Origin: Paenibacillus sophorae
GTDB taxonomy: Bacteria; Bacillota; Bacilli; Paenibacillales; Paenibacillaceae
NCBI RefSeq assembly: GCF_018966525.1
Contig: NZ_CP076607.1
Coordinates: 4,402,001 to 4,466,000 of the forward strand
Reading direction: 5' to 3'
Length of the DNA: 64,000 nt
The position numbers and the translations under genes were made by a program. Positions 50,581-59,729 of this stretch are shown in pieces. Below the pieces are notes generated by a model. That model was not told where the DNA came from. It did not search any database and worked only from the letters and a program-made list of their open reading frames with translations. Position 1 is the stretch's first letter; each line of letters opens with the position of its first letter.

Positions 50581-51021
50581 ATGAAATTCTTAAAAAGCGC
50601 AATGATGATTGTTATGGCCTTTACCCTCTTCTTCGCGGCGGCGGCCCCGGATTATGCGGATGCGCGGCGCGGAGGCGGCGGTTTCAAATCGGGACAGCGG
50701 GGTTATACGACGACGCCGAATAAATCAACACAAGGCAATGTAAATAGGACCGATAGCACCAAGGGAACGACAGCCGGAACGACGGCAGGCACGGCTAACC
50801 GCGGATTTTTCACCGGCGGAAGCTTCATGAAAGGGATGATGCTCGGCGGTCTGGCGGGTCTGATGTTCGGAGGTCTGTTCGGCAGCATGGGCGCTTTCGG
50901 CAACATACTCGGCTTTGCAGTTAATATGCTGGCAATCTATCTGGTTGTTATGCTCGTCCTTTCCTTCTTCCGCCGCAGACAGCAGCGCCGCAAGTTTGAC
51001 GATCGGGGTGGACGCTACTAA
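50581..51021 (+). CDS. Exported Gly/Arg-rich membrane protein (Tim44-like N part)
   Basis: 146 residues. Signal peptide (KFLKSAMMIVMAFTLFFAAA), then ARRGGGGFKSGQRGYTT and a low-complexity Thr/Gly linker, a Gly-Met-rich hydrophobic hairpin (GGSFMKGMMLGGLAGLMFGG), a membrane helix and a basic tail (FFRRRQQRRKF). It resembles the N-terminal part of Bacillales Tim44-like membrane proteins. Its stop overlaps the next start by one base. Confidence 0.6.
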   Translation: MKFLKSAMMIVMAFTLFFAAAAPDYADARRGGGGFKSGQRGYTTTPNKSTQGNVNRTDSTKGTTAGTTAGTANRGFFTGGSFMKGMMLGGLAGLMFGGLFGSMGAFGNILGFAVNMLAIYLVVMLVLSFFRRRQQRRKFDDRGGRY

Positions 51022-51308
51022 TGCCCATAACCGTCCTCAGCATGGATGAAATTATCAACGCCATCTGCCTCCACATGGCTGAGCGCAAGGGCGTCAAGGT
51101 AACGGATGTGCAGGTGGAACTCAGTTGGGAGGAAGAGACCGGCTATACCGCCGAAGTGTGGACGCAGGGCCGAAGCCAGTATCTCGTCGAAAGCAATATG
51201 ATTGAAGCGATTCTGCGCTATCTTCTTTCTGAGTACAATATCCGCGCTTATCGTGAGGAGGTAAGACTGGAACTGGACGAAGAGATAACGGCCGTCGTCA
51301 ATGGTTAA
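51021..51308 (+). CDS. YxcD-like (DUF2653) protein
   Basis: 95 residues. DUF2653 pattern: MDEIINAICLHMAERKGVKV, DVQVELSWEEETGYTAEVWT, AILRYLLSEYNIRAYREEVR. Function unknown. The TAATG overlap with the preceding gene indicates co-translation. Confidence 0.7.
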   Translation: MPITVLSMDEIINAICLHMAERKGVKVTDVQVELSWEEETGYTAEVWTQGRSQYLVESNMIEAILRYLLSEYNIRAYREEVRLELDEEITAVVNG

Positions 51309-51375
51309 GTAAGAACTGTTAGTTCGAAAGGCAGACCGGGAGTTTCCTGTGTCTGTCTTTTTTTGGTTACCCTTG

Positions 51376-51423
51376 TAGAAAAAGAGCGTCCGACAGCCCT
51401 TCCGGCTGACGAGCGCTCTTTTG
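51376..51423. terminator. Bidirectional terminator
   Basis: AAAAGAGCG and CGCTCTTTT arms with an inner GCCC...GGC stem, between convergent genes. Confidence 0.75.
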
Positions 51424-51435
51424 GCGTTATTCACT

Positions 51436-51774
51436 TTAGAGCAGCGAAATAGCCAGCAAATTGTACAGCACCAGCGGCAAAATAACGTTGCCGATCGGAT
51501 TGACCGGGTAGTAATAAGGATAAGGCGGATAATACGGATTATAATATCCTCTCATCGAGGGGCCTGACGCCTGCATAGTCAAATACAGATGCCCCTCGTC
51601 GATACCCGAGATCATGCCCTCATGGGTCACCCCGTCGATAGTTTGAATCCTTACTTTCCGGTTAATGTAGGGCTTTAAGGAGCCATGCATCGATTCGCGC
51701 ACTTTTTTCACATGGTGAAGCGCAGTGGGATCAGCTTGATAAATCAGGGTTTGCGGTCCGGAATAGGTTGACAT
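51436..51774 (-). CDS. Small protein with LSm-like strand region and Pro/Tyr-rich tail
   Basis: 112 residues. The segment YINRKVRIQTIDGVTHEGMI followed by SGIDEGHLYL looks like an Sm-like beta motif. Then comes YYNPYYPPYPYYYP and a hydrophobic end (NVILPLVLYNLLAISLL). Similar Tyr/Pro-rich proteins occur in Bacillales spore coats; the role is inferred only. Confidence 0.5.
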   Translation of the reverse strand: MSTYSGPQTLIYQADPTALHHVKKVRESMHGSLKPYINRKVRIQTIDGVTHEGMISGIDEGHLYLTMQASGPSMRGYYNPYYPPYPYYYPVNPIGNVILPLVLYNLLAISLL

Positions 51775-51923
51775 AAGCTCATACCTTTCGTTAGCTGGAT
51801 TTTGCTTTAGTGTATGCGATCGCCTATTTTCCGGTGCTTCCCATAGTGGCTAGCCATACTGGCTAACCGATATGTTAAAAATGTCACTGACAGTTTAGAT
51901 AGAATTGATCATTCTATCAATAA

Positions 51924-51938
51924 TGATAATCATTATCA
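51924..51938 (+). promoter_or_regulatory. Perfect Fur box (7-1-7)
   Basis: TGATAATCATTATCA matches the Bacillus Fur consensus TGATAATNATTATCA in all positions, 20 bases before the start of the ferric-reductase-like gene. A partial extra copy (CTATCAATAATGAT) extends it to the left. Confidence 0.88.
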
Positions 51939-51958
51939 ATAAATGAGGGGGTTTTTTC

Positions 51959-52690
51959 ATGTCTCTGCTGTATTGTTTGCTGATTGCGGTCCTGTTGTGC
52001 CAGTTTCCAAAGTTCATTCAAAAAAATCGTGTCGCGCTCTACACCTTGGCCACAATAATCACGACGGTCGTCACCACCTACGAAATGATTAGGCTTATTA
52101 ACGGCTTTCAACTGCAAGGATTCGTCAGAGGATTGGAAAGAGCGGTCTCGCATGGCGTAATATCTATTGCTTTTTTCATTCCCGTAATGTTCGCCGGTGC
52201 CCTCAACAATCGCTGGAGTTATACCCGAAAACTGATGTCCATCCGCGCCCCGCTCGCGATCATTGCTTCCATTCTGATGCTGGCCCATGGGATGGTGTAC
52301 CTCGTCAGGTTCCTCGTTAGATTTTCCTCCGTCATCAGTTCCGATGAAACCTCCATGCTCAGAAAGACTCTCTACCTAAGCTATTCCTTAATCGGCATTA
52401 TCGCTCTTGTTGTGATGATTCCTCTGTTCATTACGTCCTTTAGAAAAGTGCGAAGCCGGATCGGGGGTGCAAAGTGGCGTAAAATCCAGCGCTGGGCGTA
52501 TCTGTTCTATCTACTGGCCTACTTGCATGTCCTGCTGATCCTTATCATGGATAAAGATACGGACTGGCTCAGACTGGTGCTATACACGGGAATCTTCGGC
52601 TCCTACACCATCTTGCGTTTGATGAAATATAAAGCAGCGAGCGTCATGTCACAGGCCAGAGTATCCAAGGGAGTAAGAACTGCTGAATGA
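51959..52690 (+). CDS. Ferric-reductase-like transmembrane protein, Fur-controlled
   Basis: 243 residues with six or seven membrane helices. The core histidines (ERAVSHGVISIAFFI, MLAHGMVYLV, LAYLHVLLIL) and the RIGGAKWRKIQRWAYLFYLL segment fit the MsrQ/YedZ ferric reductase-like family of haem-b membrane proteins. GAGGGGG supports the start. A perfect Fur box upstream indicates induction under iron limitation, consistent with iron reduction or electron transfer for uptake. No soluble reductase partner is adjacent. Confidence 0.75.
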   Translation: MSLLYCLLIAVLLCQFPKFIQKNRVALYTLATIITTVVTTYEMIRLINGFQLQGFVRGLERAVSHGVISIAFFIPVMFAGALNNRWSYTRKLMSIRAPLAIIASILMLAHGMVYLVRFLVRFSSVISSDETSMLRKTLYLSYSLIGIIALVVMIPLFITSFRKVRSRIGGAKWRKIQRWAYLFYLLAYLHVLLILIMDKDTDWLRLVLYTGIFGSYTILRLMKYKAASVMSQARVSKGVRTAE

Positions 52691-52728
52691 TCTTATACAA
52701 TATCGAGAAATCAAATCATGCCACGAAA

Positions 52729-52750
52729 AAAGGGAGCCGCAGCTCCCTTT
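52729..52750 (-). terminator. Terminator between convergent genes
   Basis: AAAGGGAGC/GCTCCCTTT stem with a CGCA loop; the T-run is better on the minus strand, so it mainly serves the YyaL-like gene. Confidence 0.8.
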
Positions 52751-52767
52751 GCACTTTTACATTTCGG

Positions 52768-54876
52768 TTACTTCTTCTCGTGCTCTTTCTTGACCAAAAG
52801 CTCACGCACTGCCTCCAGACTCGTAATCGGCTCTTGGCAGGCAAAATCACGGCAGACATACGCCGTGGCGTCCCCGCCGATTGCCGGCTTGTCCTTCAGA
52901 TGCGGCAGCAGGGCCGCCAACTCATCCTTCGGATCTTCCCAGTGAATGAGCAGCGAAGCATCCGGCATAAAGGCACGCTGCGCAAGAGAAATCATCTCTT
53001 GTAGGGCAGGGTCTTCTTTTTTACCGGACAATACCCATTCCTTGCCGCCGCCTGTCATGGCAAACAGCCCCTGCAGGAACATGGCATAGCTGGCGGGATA
53101 TTTCATCGCGGCCTTGCCCAGCACTGCCGCCGTCCGCTCCGCAACTCCCTTTAGCTTAAGGTCCTGGGTGATCACGGACAGCTTCCACAGCACCTTCACC
53201 GCTACGGAATTGCCGGACGGCATGGCGCCGTCATACAGTTCCTTCGAGCGAATCGGAAGCTGCTCCGCATCCTTCCCCGTGAAGTAGAATCCGCCTTCCT
53301 CTTCATCCTGGAACAGATCCAGCAGTCCATCTTTAAGCTCAAGGGCCCGCTTCAGATAGTCGGCTTGTCCCGTCGCCTCATACAGCTCAGTCAGTCCCCA
53401 CATCAGAAAAGCATAATCGTCCACATATCCCGGATAAGCGGCCTCTCCGTCGCGGTACCTTGCCAGCAACCGGCCATCCTCACGGCGCAGATGGTTCCAG
53501 AGGAAATCCGCCGCCGCTCCGGCAGCCTCGGCGTATTTGGGCTTTTGGAGCGCTTTGGCTCCCTTCGCCAGCGCCGTGATCATCAGGCTGTTCCACGAGG
53601 TCAGCACTTTGTCGTCCTTGGAAGGACGCACGCGCTTGCTTCTGTAAGCGAACATCTTCACCCGCCATTCCTCTATCCGGGTTCGCAGATCAAGAGGAGT
53701 CATGCCCATCTTTTCTGCGATCTCATCCGGCAGTCCTTCAAGCAGATTCGGAATGCTGTATCCCCGCGAAATGCCTTCCTCCGTTATCCCGTAGAGGCTA
53801 CAGTAGGACTGCATATCTTCAGGTCCCAGTGCTTCCTCGACCTCTTCCGTGCTGAAGATATAGAATGCGCCCTCCTCGCCGTCCGAATCGGCATCCTCCG
53901 CAGAATAGAACGCGCCTTCGGGCGAAGTCAACTCGCGCAATACGTAGGCGAATATGCTCTCCGCAACTTCTGCATACAGCGGCTTCTCCGTGATCTGGTA
54001 AGCTTCCACATAAGCGGAGGCAAGCAGCGCGTTGTCGAAGAGCATTTTCTCAAAATGCGGCACCAACCATTGCTCATCGGTTGAATAACGCGCAAATCCG
54101 AAGCCGATATGGTCATAAATACCGCCCTTGTACATGGACTCCAGCGTCTTCTCGACCATTCGCAGCGCCTCCGCATTGTCATACTTCTGGCTGTATGCGA
54201 GCAGAAAGGACAGATTATGCGGCGTCGGGAACTTGGGAGCATGTCCGAAGCCCCCGTTCGTTTCATCAAATATCGTACTGTACAACCGGAAGGCATGGTG
54301 CAGAATATCTTCCGACAATTCAACATCTTGTTCAACGCTGTTCTTGGCAGCCGCGGCCTGAAGCTCTGTGAGCAGTTCGTCGCCTAGCTGGTGGAGCTTC
54401 GTGCTGTCCGTTTCCCATTTGGCCCGGACCTGCTCCAGAACTTCCATTAGTCCGACCTGCCCCATCATCCGCCGCTTCGGAAAATACGTTCCGGCATAGA
54501 ACGGCTTTTTCTCGGGCGTCAGCAGCACCGTCAGAGGCCAGCCTCCCCCGCCTGTCATCGCCTGACAGACCGACATATACAGCGCATCAATGTCCGGCCG
54601 TTCCTCGCGGTCCACCTTGATCGCCACATAATTACCGTTAAGAAGCTCTGCAACCTCTTCATCGTCAAAAGATTCTTCTTCCATCACATGGCACCAATGA
54701 CATGTAGAATATCCGATGGATACGAACACGGGCTTGTTCTCCGCTTTGGCCTTCTCGAAAGCTTCCTCACCCCAAGGCATCCAATCCACCGGATTGTGCG
54801 CGTGCTGAAGCAGATAAGGACTCTTCTCATTGATGAGCCGATTGGTGTATTTTGGCGATGCGGTTTCTTCGTTCAT
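52768..54876 (-). CDS. YyaL-type thioredoxin-domain protein (DUF255)
   Basis: 702 residues from ATG 54876, nine bases after AAGGGGGC; the frame extends upstream without a site. The N-terminal thioredoxin-like domain has NPVDWMPWGEEAFEKAKAEN and the redox-type STCHWCHVMEEESF. An (alpha/alpha)6-like barrel follows (LTVLLTPEKKPFYAGTYFPK, WLVPHFEKMLFDNALLASAY, EGAFYSAEDADSDGEEGAFY). Members are often annotated spermatogenesis-associated protein 20 homologues; activity unproven. Confidence 0.88.
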   Translation of the reverse strand: MNEETASPKYTNRLINEKSPYLLQHAHNPVDWMPWGEEAFEKAKAENKPVFVSIGYSTCHWCHVMEEESFDDEEVAELLNGNYVAIKVDREERPDIDALYMSVCQAMTGGGGWPLTVLLTPEKKPFYAGTYFPKRRMMGQVGLMEVLEQVRAKWETDSTKLHQLGDELLTELQAAAAKNSVEQDVELSEDILHHAFRLYSTIFDETNGGFGHAPKFPTPHNLSFLLAYSQKYDNAEALRMVEKTLESMYKGGIYDHIGFGFARYSTDEQWLVPHFEKMLFDNALLASAYVEAYQITEKPLYAEVAESIFAYVLRELTSPEGAFYSAEDADSDGEEGAFYIFSTEEVEEALGPEDMQSYCSLYGITEEGISRGYSIPNLLEGLPDEIAEKMGMTPLDLRTRIEEWRVKMFAYRSKRVRPSKDDKVLTSWNSLMITALAKGAKALQKPKYAEAAGAAADFLWNHLRREDGRLLARYRDGEAAYPGYVDDYAFLMWGLTELYEATGQADYLKRALELKDGLLDLFQDEEEGGFYFTGKDAEQLPIRSKELYDGAMPSGNSVAVKVLWKLSVITQDLKLKGVAERTAAVLGKAAMKYPASYAMFLQGLFAMTGGGKEWVLSGKKEDPALQEMISLAQRAFMPDASLLIHWEDPKDELAALLPHLKDKPAIGGDATAYVCRDFACQEPITSLEAVRELLVKKEHEKK

Positions 54877-54958
54877 GGGAACAGCCCCCTTTGGTTTTTT
54901 GTAATCATTATAATATACCCGCCGAACGTACCGCCGAAGGAAATGTGGAGATTTCCGC

Positions 54959-55159
54959 TCAATATAGATCCTTAAAGATAGCCGTGGATTGACGAAGCTC
55001 ATTCAGCAGCGCTTTTTTTGTACAGCAGTGAACTTTCGACGCCGGGGCGCCGTTCGTTTTCCAGGAAACTATCTTTTTGAGAGGTTTTGAAAGCAAGCTG
55101 CCTTGGTCTACCACATGAGCAATAGAGATTTCACTGTGATTCTCCGCTGCTGCGGACAA
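54959..55159 (-). other. Unassigned 66-codon open frame downstream of the GH3 gene
   Basis: TTG 55159 opens a frame reading MSAAAENHSEISIAHVVDQG, SLLSKPLKKIVSWKTNGAPA, SKVHCCTKKALLNELRQSTA. No ribosome binding site or family. A hairpin AGCAGG/CCTGCT at ~55168-55193 precedes it and may end the GH3 transcript. Could be a gene remnant. Confidence 0.25.
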
Positions 55160-55223
55160 CGCGAATAGCAGGACTCACGAAAGAGCCCTGCTGTCCTGGT
55201 ATGCATCAAGCGAATTAGGATTT

Positions 55224-57563
55224 CTACTGTGCCTTCTCTAAAGCATCATTTATTCTGGTAACTACTTCCTCCATTTTCTCATAAGTAATCGTTCCCCCCG
55301 AATTCATATCCATAAAAGTCTGAATGCCCCAGAACGACCATTTTAGCAATTCATCCAGATTTTCATTTGCCTGCTCTTGATTAATCAAGCCGTTTTCTAT
55401 CAAAAACTGATAAAAGATTTGTTTGGCCGTCGCATTCTCTAGCAGTTCTGCAAATCCGCTGTCCGTCCTGATCTTTGAGACATATTTCCGGGAATTTTCC
55501 ACCTGAACCGCCTTCGTAAGGCGGATGTCTCGGCTTGAGGCGCCGATCCGGACGATGAATTCCGCAGTGTCTGCAACCCATTTGCCGAACTCCGGGTTAT
55601 AGTAAGAGAAGTCACGTTCTTCTAACACAAATTCAACTGTTTTCGTTTCTCCGGAATGGAGCGCCACTTTCGCGAAGCCCTTTAACTCTTGAATCGGACG
55701 AGGGAGCTTTGATTTCGGCTGCGAAAGATACAATTGTATAATTTCTTTCCCGTAGACATCACCAGTATTTGTAATATCTACAGTTACTTTTAAAGTTTCG
55801 GGCAGCTTAACCGATGATGACGATACGGTAAGATTGCTATACGTGAATTGCGTATATGAAAGGCCGTGCCCAAACGGAAACCGCGGAGCGATTTCTTTTT
55901 TGTCGTAATAGCGGTAACCTACATAGATTCCTTCACTGTAGTACAGATCCTTTTCATTGCCGGGGAAGCTAAGATACGCAGGGGTATTGTTTAATTTCTC
56001 CGGAATGGTGGCAGACAGTTTGCCGGAAGGATTCACCAAGCCGAAGAGGATATTGGCAAGAGCCGCTCCCATGCCTTCCCCGCCAAACCAGGTCTCCAGC
56101 ACAACGCTAGCCATATCGGTCCAGGGCATCGAAACCGACTCTCCGTTAGCCAGAATCAGAATCGAGTTTCGATTTACGGCACAGACCGTTTCAATCAGTT
56201 GTTCATGACCCGATTCGATATTCATATCCTTCCGGTTGTAATCATCACTTTCTTCGGGCATAAAGGCTCCGGCGAAAATCAAAACAACATCCGCATCGCG
56301 GGCCAGAAGCCCGGCCTCCTGCAACAAAGCCTGATTTGTAGAGCCGTCGCTGTTATATCCGGGAGCATAAGCAACCTCGATAGTACCTTGGCACAGGCTG
56401 CGTATGCTATCCAGCGGTATATCTACCAGCTGCGCATTCACGACGGCGCAACCTGTTCCTTGATATAACGGTTCAACCGCCAATTTGCCGACAACCGCAA
56501 TTTTCTTGATTTTCTCAGAGGATAGTGGCAGTAATTTCCGCCCGTTTTTCAATAAAACAATGGATTCCTCTGCGGCCCGCTGTGCGATCCGGTGATGCTG
56601 AACAAAATCGAACTCGGCCTTTGGTTCCGCTTTTTCCGTCAGACTGAATACAAGCTCTAGAATATGCTTCACCCGGCGGTTAAGCCACTCTTCGGCGATG
56701 TCGCCTTTTTGAACGGCCTCTTCCAAAAATCTTGACGAGCTTAAAGAAAGCGGCATTTGCAAATCAAGCCCCGCCAAGGTGGCTTCCACCACATTTTTGA
56801 CCGCCCCCCAGTCACTGATCACCGCTCCGGCGAATCCCCATTCCTCACGCAAAATCTGATTGAGCAGCAAGGGATCTTCGCTGGCTTGAACCCCGTTAAT
56901 TTTGTTGTACGCACTCATGACGGTAGTGGGCTTGGCCTGATTAACGACCCGTTCAAAGGCTGCTAAATAGATCTCCCGCAGAGCTCTTTCCTCCACAATG
57001 GCATCCACCCGTGTTCGTTTGGTATCCGAATTATGGCAGGCAAAATGCTTGAGAGAAGTGCCGACCCCTTGACTCTGCACACCCATAACCATGGCTGCGG
57101 CCATGTCCCCTGTTAAATAGGGGTCTTCCGAATAGTATTCAAAGTTGCGTGCCGTTAAAGGATGCCGGCGAATGTTCATTCCGGGGCCCAACAGTAGATG
57201 GATTCCCAGGCGACGGCACTCCTTGGCAATCGCTTGGCCGATCTCATAGATCAGCTCTTTATTCCATGAGCAGGCAACCGTTGATGCCGAGGGAAAGCAG
57301 GTAGCCTTATGGGTATTACTGATCGCCTCTTCACTGTCAAATCGGCTGCTAATGGACTCATAAAAGGATTGCGATCGGGTGATTTCGGAATCCTTCTGAA
57401 ATCGGACGCCGCTTGAACCGTCACTCATAAGAATGGAAGGAATGCCCAGGTGTTTAAAGGCTTTGGTTTTCCATGAATTTTCACCGGTACATAACGCCAC
57501 TTTTTCATGTAAGGTCATATCACTTATAAGCCTGTCCAAATCTTTATGCATAGTTAACCCCAT
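55224..57563 (-). CDS. Glycoside hydrolase family 3 beta-glucosidase
   Basis: 779 residues (first ATG; a second ATG four codons in is equally plausible). N-terminal GH3 barrel: MTLHEKVALCTGENSW, IPSILMSDGSSGVR, GPGMNIRRHPLTARNFEYYS, SLKHFACHNSD, and the nucleophile Asp in AVISDWGAV. The GH3 C-terminal domain (SIVLLKNGRKLLPLSSEKIK, VVLETWFGGEGMGAALANIL) and an Fn3-like domain (VTVDITNTGDVYGKEIIQLY, AKVALHSGETKTVEFVLEER) follow. No signal peptide, so it is cytoplasmic and acts on imported beta-glucosides or oligosaccharides. Last gene of the importer operon. Confidence 0.9.
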   Translation of the reverse strand: MGLTMHKDLDRLISDMTLHEKVALCTGENSWKTKAFKHLGIPSILMSDGSSGVRFQKDSEITRSQSFYESISSRFDSEEAISNTHKATCFPSASTVACSWNKELIYEIGQAIAKECRRLGIHLLLGPGMNIRRHPLTARNFEYYSEDPYLTGDMAAAMVMGVQSQGVGTSLKHFACHNSDTKRTRVDAIVEERALREIYLAAFERVVNQAKPTTVMSAYNKINGVQASEDPLLLNQILREEWGFAGAVISDWGAVKNVVEATLAGLDLQMPLSLSSSRFLEEAVQKGDIAEEWLNRRVKHILELVFSLTEKAEPKAEFDFVQHHRIAQRAAEESIVLLKNGRKLLPLSSEKIKKIAVVGKLAVEPLYQGTGCAVVNAQLVDIPLDSIRSLCQGTIEVAYAPGYNSDGSTNQALLQEAGLLARDADVVLIFAGAFMPEESDDYNRKDMNIESGHEQLIETVCAVNRNSILILANGESVSMPWTDMASVVLETWFGGEGMGAALANILFGLVNPSGKLSATIPEKLNNTPAYLSFPGNEKDLYYSEGIYVGYRYYDKKEIAPRFPFGHGLSYTQFTYSNLTVSSSSVKLPETLKVTVDITNTGDVYGKEIIQLYLSQPKSKLPRPIQELKGFAKVALHSGETKTVEFVLEERDFSYYNPEFGKWVADTAEFIVRIGASSRDIRLTKAVQVENSRKYVSKIRTDSGFAELLENATAKQIFYQFLIENGLINQEQANENLDELLKWSFWGIQTFMDMNSGGTITYEKMEEVVTRINDALEKAQ

Positions 57564-57581
57564 TTCCAGTATTTTCGGTCT

Positions 57582-58874
57582 TTATTCAGCCAGACGATCC
57601 CATTCGTTTTGTAATTCTTGCAGGAAACCGTCCTTATCCACTTGACCGGCTACAAATCTCTGTACAGCTTCCCCAAAAGCCTGCGCAACACCATCCGGGT
57701 AGTAGGAATTGTACGATCCATATACCTTTCCTTCCTTTAAGTAGCGGGAAAGGTCTGCTCCCAAATCACCAATCGTTTCATTATCTGCCGAAAAGGAAGA
57801 GAATCCCGGTATAATCTGCATGTCCTTGGTCATATGGGTTTGTCCTTCCGGCGTAGTGACAAGCCAGTTGAAGAAGTCCTTTACTTCTTTTTTTACATCA
57901 GAATTCTTATTGATGGCCCAATAACCACTAACGCCCGCATACAGTTTGTCATTCTCTTCCGGATTGTCGTTTACCGGGAGAGGCATTAATCCTGTTTCGA
58001 GGCTCGCATTTCCATTATCAATAGTCGGCTGGAGCCAGTTTCCTCCGAGCGTCATAGCTATCTCGCCATTCACCAATTGGGTAGTCTGATTATTAAAGTT
58101 GGTGCTCAGCCCATTCTTTCCGTTGGCAAAATCATATTGAATAAAATCCGCCACTTCCTTAAAAATTTCATTTCCAACAAATGTAGCGGTTCCGTCATAT
58201 AACCCTTTAATAAAAGCCAGCGGATCCTTCTGACGGGCAATCCCCATATTAACCAGGAAATTACCAGCTTGATACCAATCCATATATGCCCCTACTAAGG
58301 GTTGCATTCCGGCTGATTTCAGCGATTCGACATCCTGTTTCAATTCGGTTAATGTTACGGGAACCTTGGATATCCCCGCTTGCTGAAAGAGCTTTTTGTT
58401 ATAGACATATCCATATCCTTCCACAGATACCGGCAGTCCGTATACTTTTCCATCATCTCCGGTAATGCCTTCCTTCGCCAGGGGAATCATATCTTTAGTC
58501 CAGGGCTGATCCGTCAAGTCCTCCAGTTGAGACTGCCAGAGTTTCAAATCCTGATTCCCAAGTACTGTAAAGACATCGGGCAGTTCTCCGGAAGCCAACT
58601 TGGTCTTGAGACCCGTGCTGAAATTGTCGCTGACAGACTCAATCGAAAATTGAATGTCCGGGTGAAGGGCAGTGTACGCTTCTGCTGTCTTTTTCAATGC
58701 CTTGTCAATCTCAATTTTGTTCTGATAAATATATATTGTCTTGGTTTTAGCGCTTTCCGAAGAACCCGTTTGCGAATTTTGTCCTTCGTTCGCTTGTCCA
58801 CCGCATGCCGTCAATGCCAGCACCCCTGCCAACGACACGCACAGCATAGTAAGTCTCCCTTTTGTTCTCTTCAT
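57582..58874 (-). CDS. ABC sugar-binding lipoprotein
   Basis: 430 residues, AGGAGG before the ATG. Signal peptide with lipobox LALTACGG (Cys ~24). Family 1 extracellular solute-binding features: TAEAYTALHPDIQFSIESVS, GELPDVFTVLGNQDLKLWQS and GEIAMTLGGNWLQPTIDNGN. It captures the sugar outside the cell and delivers it to the permease pair encoded upstream. The ATPase is not in this operon; a shared MsmX-like ATPase is likely. Confidence 0.88.
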   Translation of the reverse strand: MKRTKGRLTMLCVSLAGVLALTACGGQANEGQNSQTGSSESAKTKTIYIYQNKIEIDKALKKTAEAYTALHPDIQFSIESVSDNFSTGLKTKLASGELPDVFTVLGNQDLKLWQSQLEDLTDQPWTKDMIPLAKEGITGDDGKVYGLPVSVEGYGYVYNKKLFQQAGISKVPVTLTELKQDVESLKSAGMQPLVGAYMDWYQAGNFLVNMGIARQKDPLAFIKGLYDGTATFVGNEIFKEVADFIQYDFANGKNGLSTNFNNQTTQLVNGEIAMTLGGNWLQPTIDNGNASLETGLMPLPVNDNPEENDKLYAGVSGYWAINKNSDVKKEVKDFFNWLVTTPEGQTHMTKDMQIIPGFSSFSADNETIGDLGADLSRYLKEGKVYGSYNSYYPDGVAQAFGEAVQRFVAGQVDKDGFLQELQNEWDRLAE

Positions 58875-58901
58875 TCTTTTTCCTCCTAAAATTTAATTAG
58901 C

Positions 58902-59729
58902 TCAACCTTTTACAGCGCCCGCCATTACGCCTCCGACAATTTTCTTTTGCAGAAGGATAAAGATAACAATTATAGGAAGCATGCTCATGGTTAGAGCAGG
59001 CAAAGCTATGTCCCAACGGCTGTTATACATGCCGAACAAGCGGTTAATCGCCAGTTGAACGGTACTGAGTTTCTGATTGTTCAGCAGAACCAGTGGAATC
59101 ATAAAATCATTCCAAACCCAGAACATATCCATCACAAATACACTGAATACGACCGGTGAAAGTAGAGGAAACACAATTCTTACAAATACCTGAATCACAC
59201 CGCAACCATCAATCCGGGCGGCCTCCTCCAATTCATAAGGAAGAGTCTTGACTCCACTGCGGATCATAAAAAAAGCGAAAGCGAGTCCAATCCCCCAATA
59301 GGCCAGCACTGCTCCCGGAATTGTATTGTTTAAATGCAAGAACTTCATGACCTGGACAAGAGGAATCATAATTGTCGCGAAGGGAATCAACATGGATAGC
59401 AGGATGGCACTGCTAAAGATTCGGGAATAGACCGTCGGATGCCGCTCCGCCCAGTAAGCCGTCATCGTTGCCAGAATAATGACACCACATACAGCGGAAA
59501 AGGACACTATGGCTGTGTTCTTCATAATGTTAGGGATATTCACTTCTTCCCAAGCCTTTACATAATTATCGAAGCTCCACTCGTCTGGAAACCGGAGCGG
59601 AAAGGCTATAATTTCGTTAAGCGGTTTAAAGGAGTTCATGACCATGATCCATAAAGGGGCCACAAAGATTAGCACCCCCGCGAGCACAACCATAAACGTG
59701 ATCAACATGGAAACGGGATTCTTTTTCAT
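58902..59729 (-). CDS. ABC sugar permease (MalG-type)
   Basis: 275 residues, six membrane segments. The EAA loop ELEEAARIDGCGVIQVFVRI with VFPLLSP matches carbohydrate ABC permeases of the MalG/LacG class. The start overlaps the stop of the upstream permease (ATGA). Confidence 0.9.
   Translation of the reverse strand: MKKNPVSMLITFMVVLAGVLIFVAPLWIMVMNSFKPLNEIIAFPLRFPDEWSFDNYVKAWEEVNIPNIMKNTAIVSFSAVCGVIILATMTAYWAERHPTVYSRIFSSAILLSMLIPFATIMIPLVQVMKFLHLNNTIPGAVLAYWGIGLAFAFFMIRSGVKTLPYELEEAARIDGCGVIQVFVRIVFPLLSPVVFSVFVMDMFWVWNDFMIPLVLLNNQKLSTVQLAINRLFGMYNSRWDIALPALTMSMLPIIVIFILLQKKIVGGVMAGAVKG

Noticed and set aside
53365..54084. 239-codon plus-strand frame inside the YyaL-like gene
   Set aside because: Antisense to a clearly conserved protein; no start signal.
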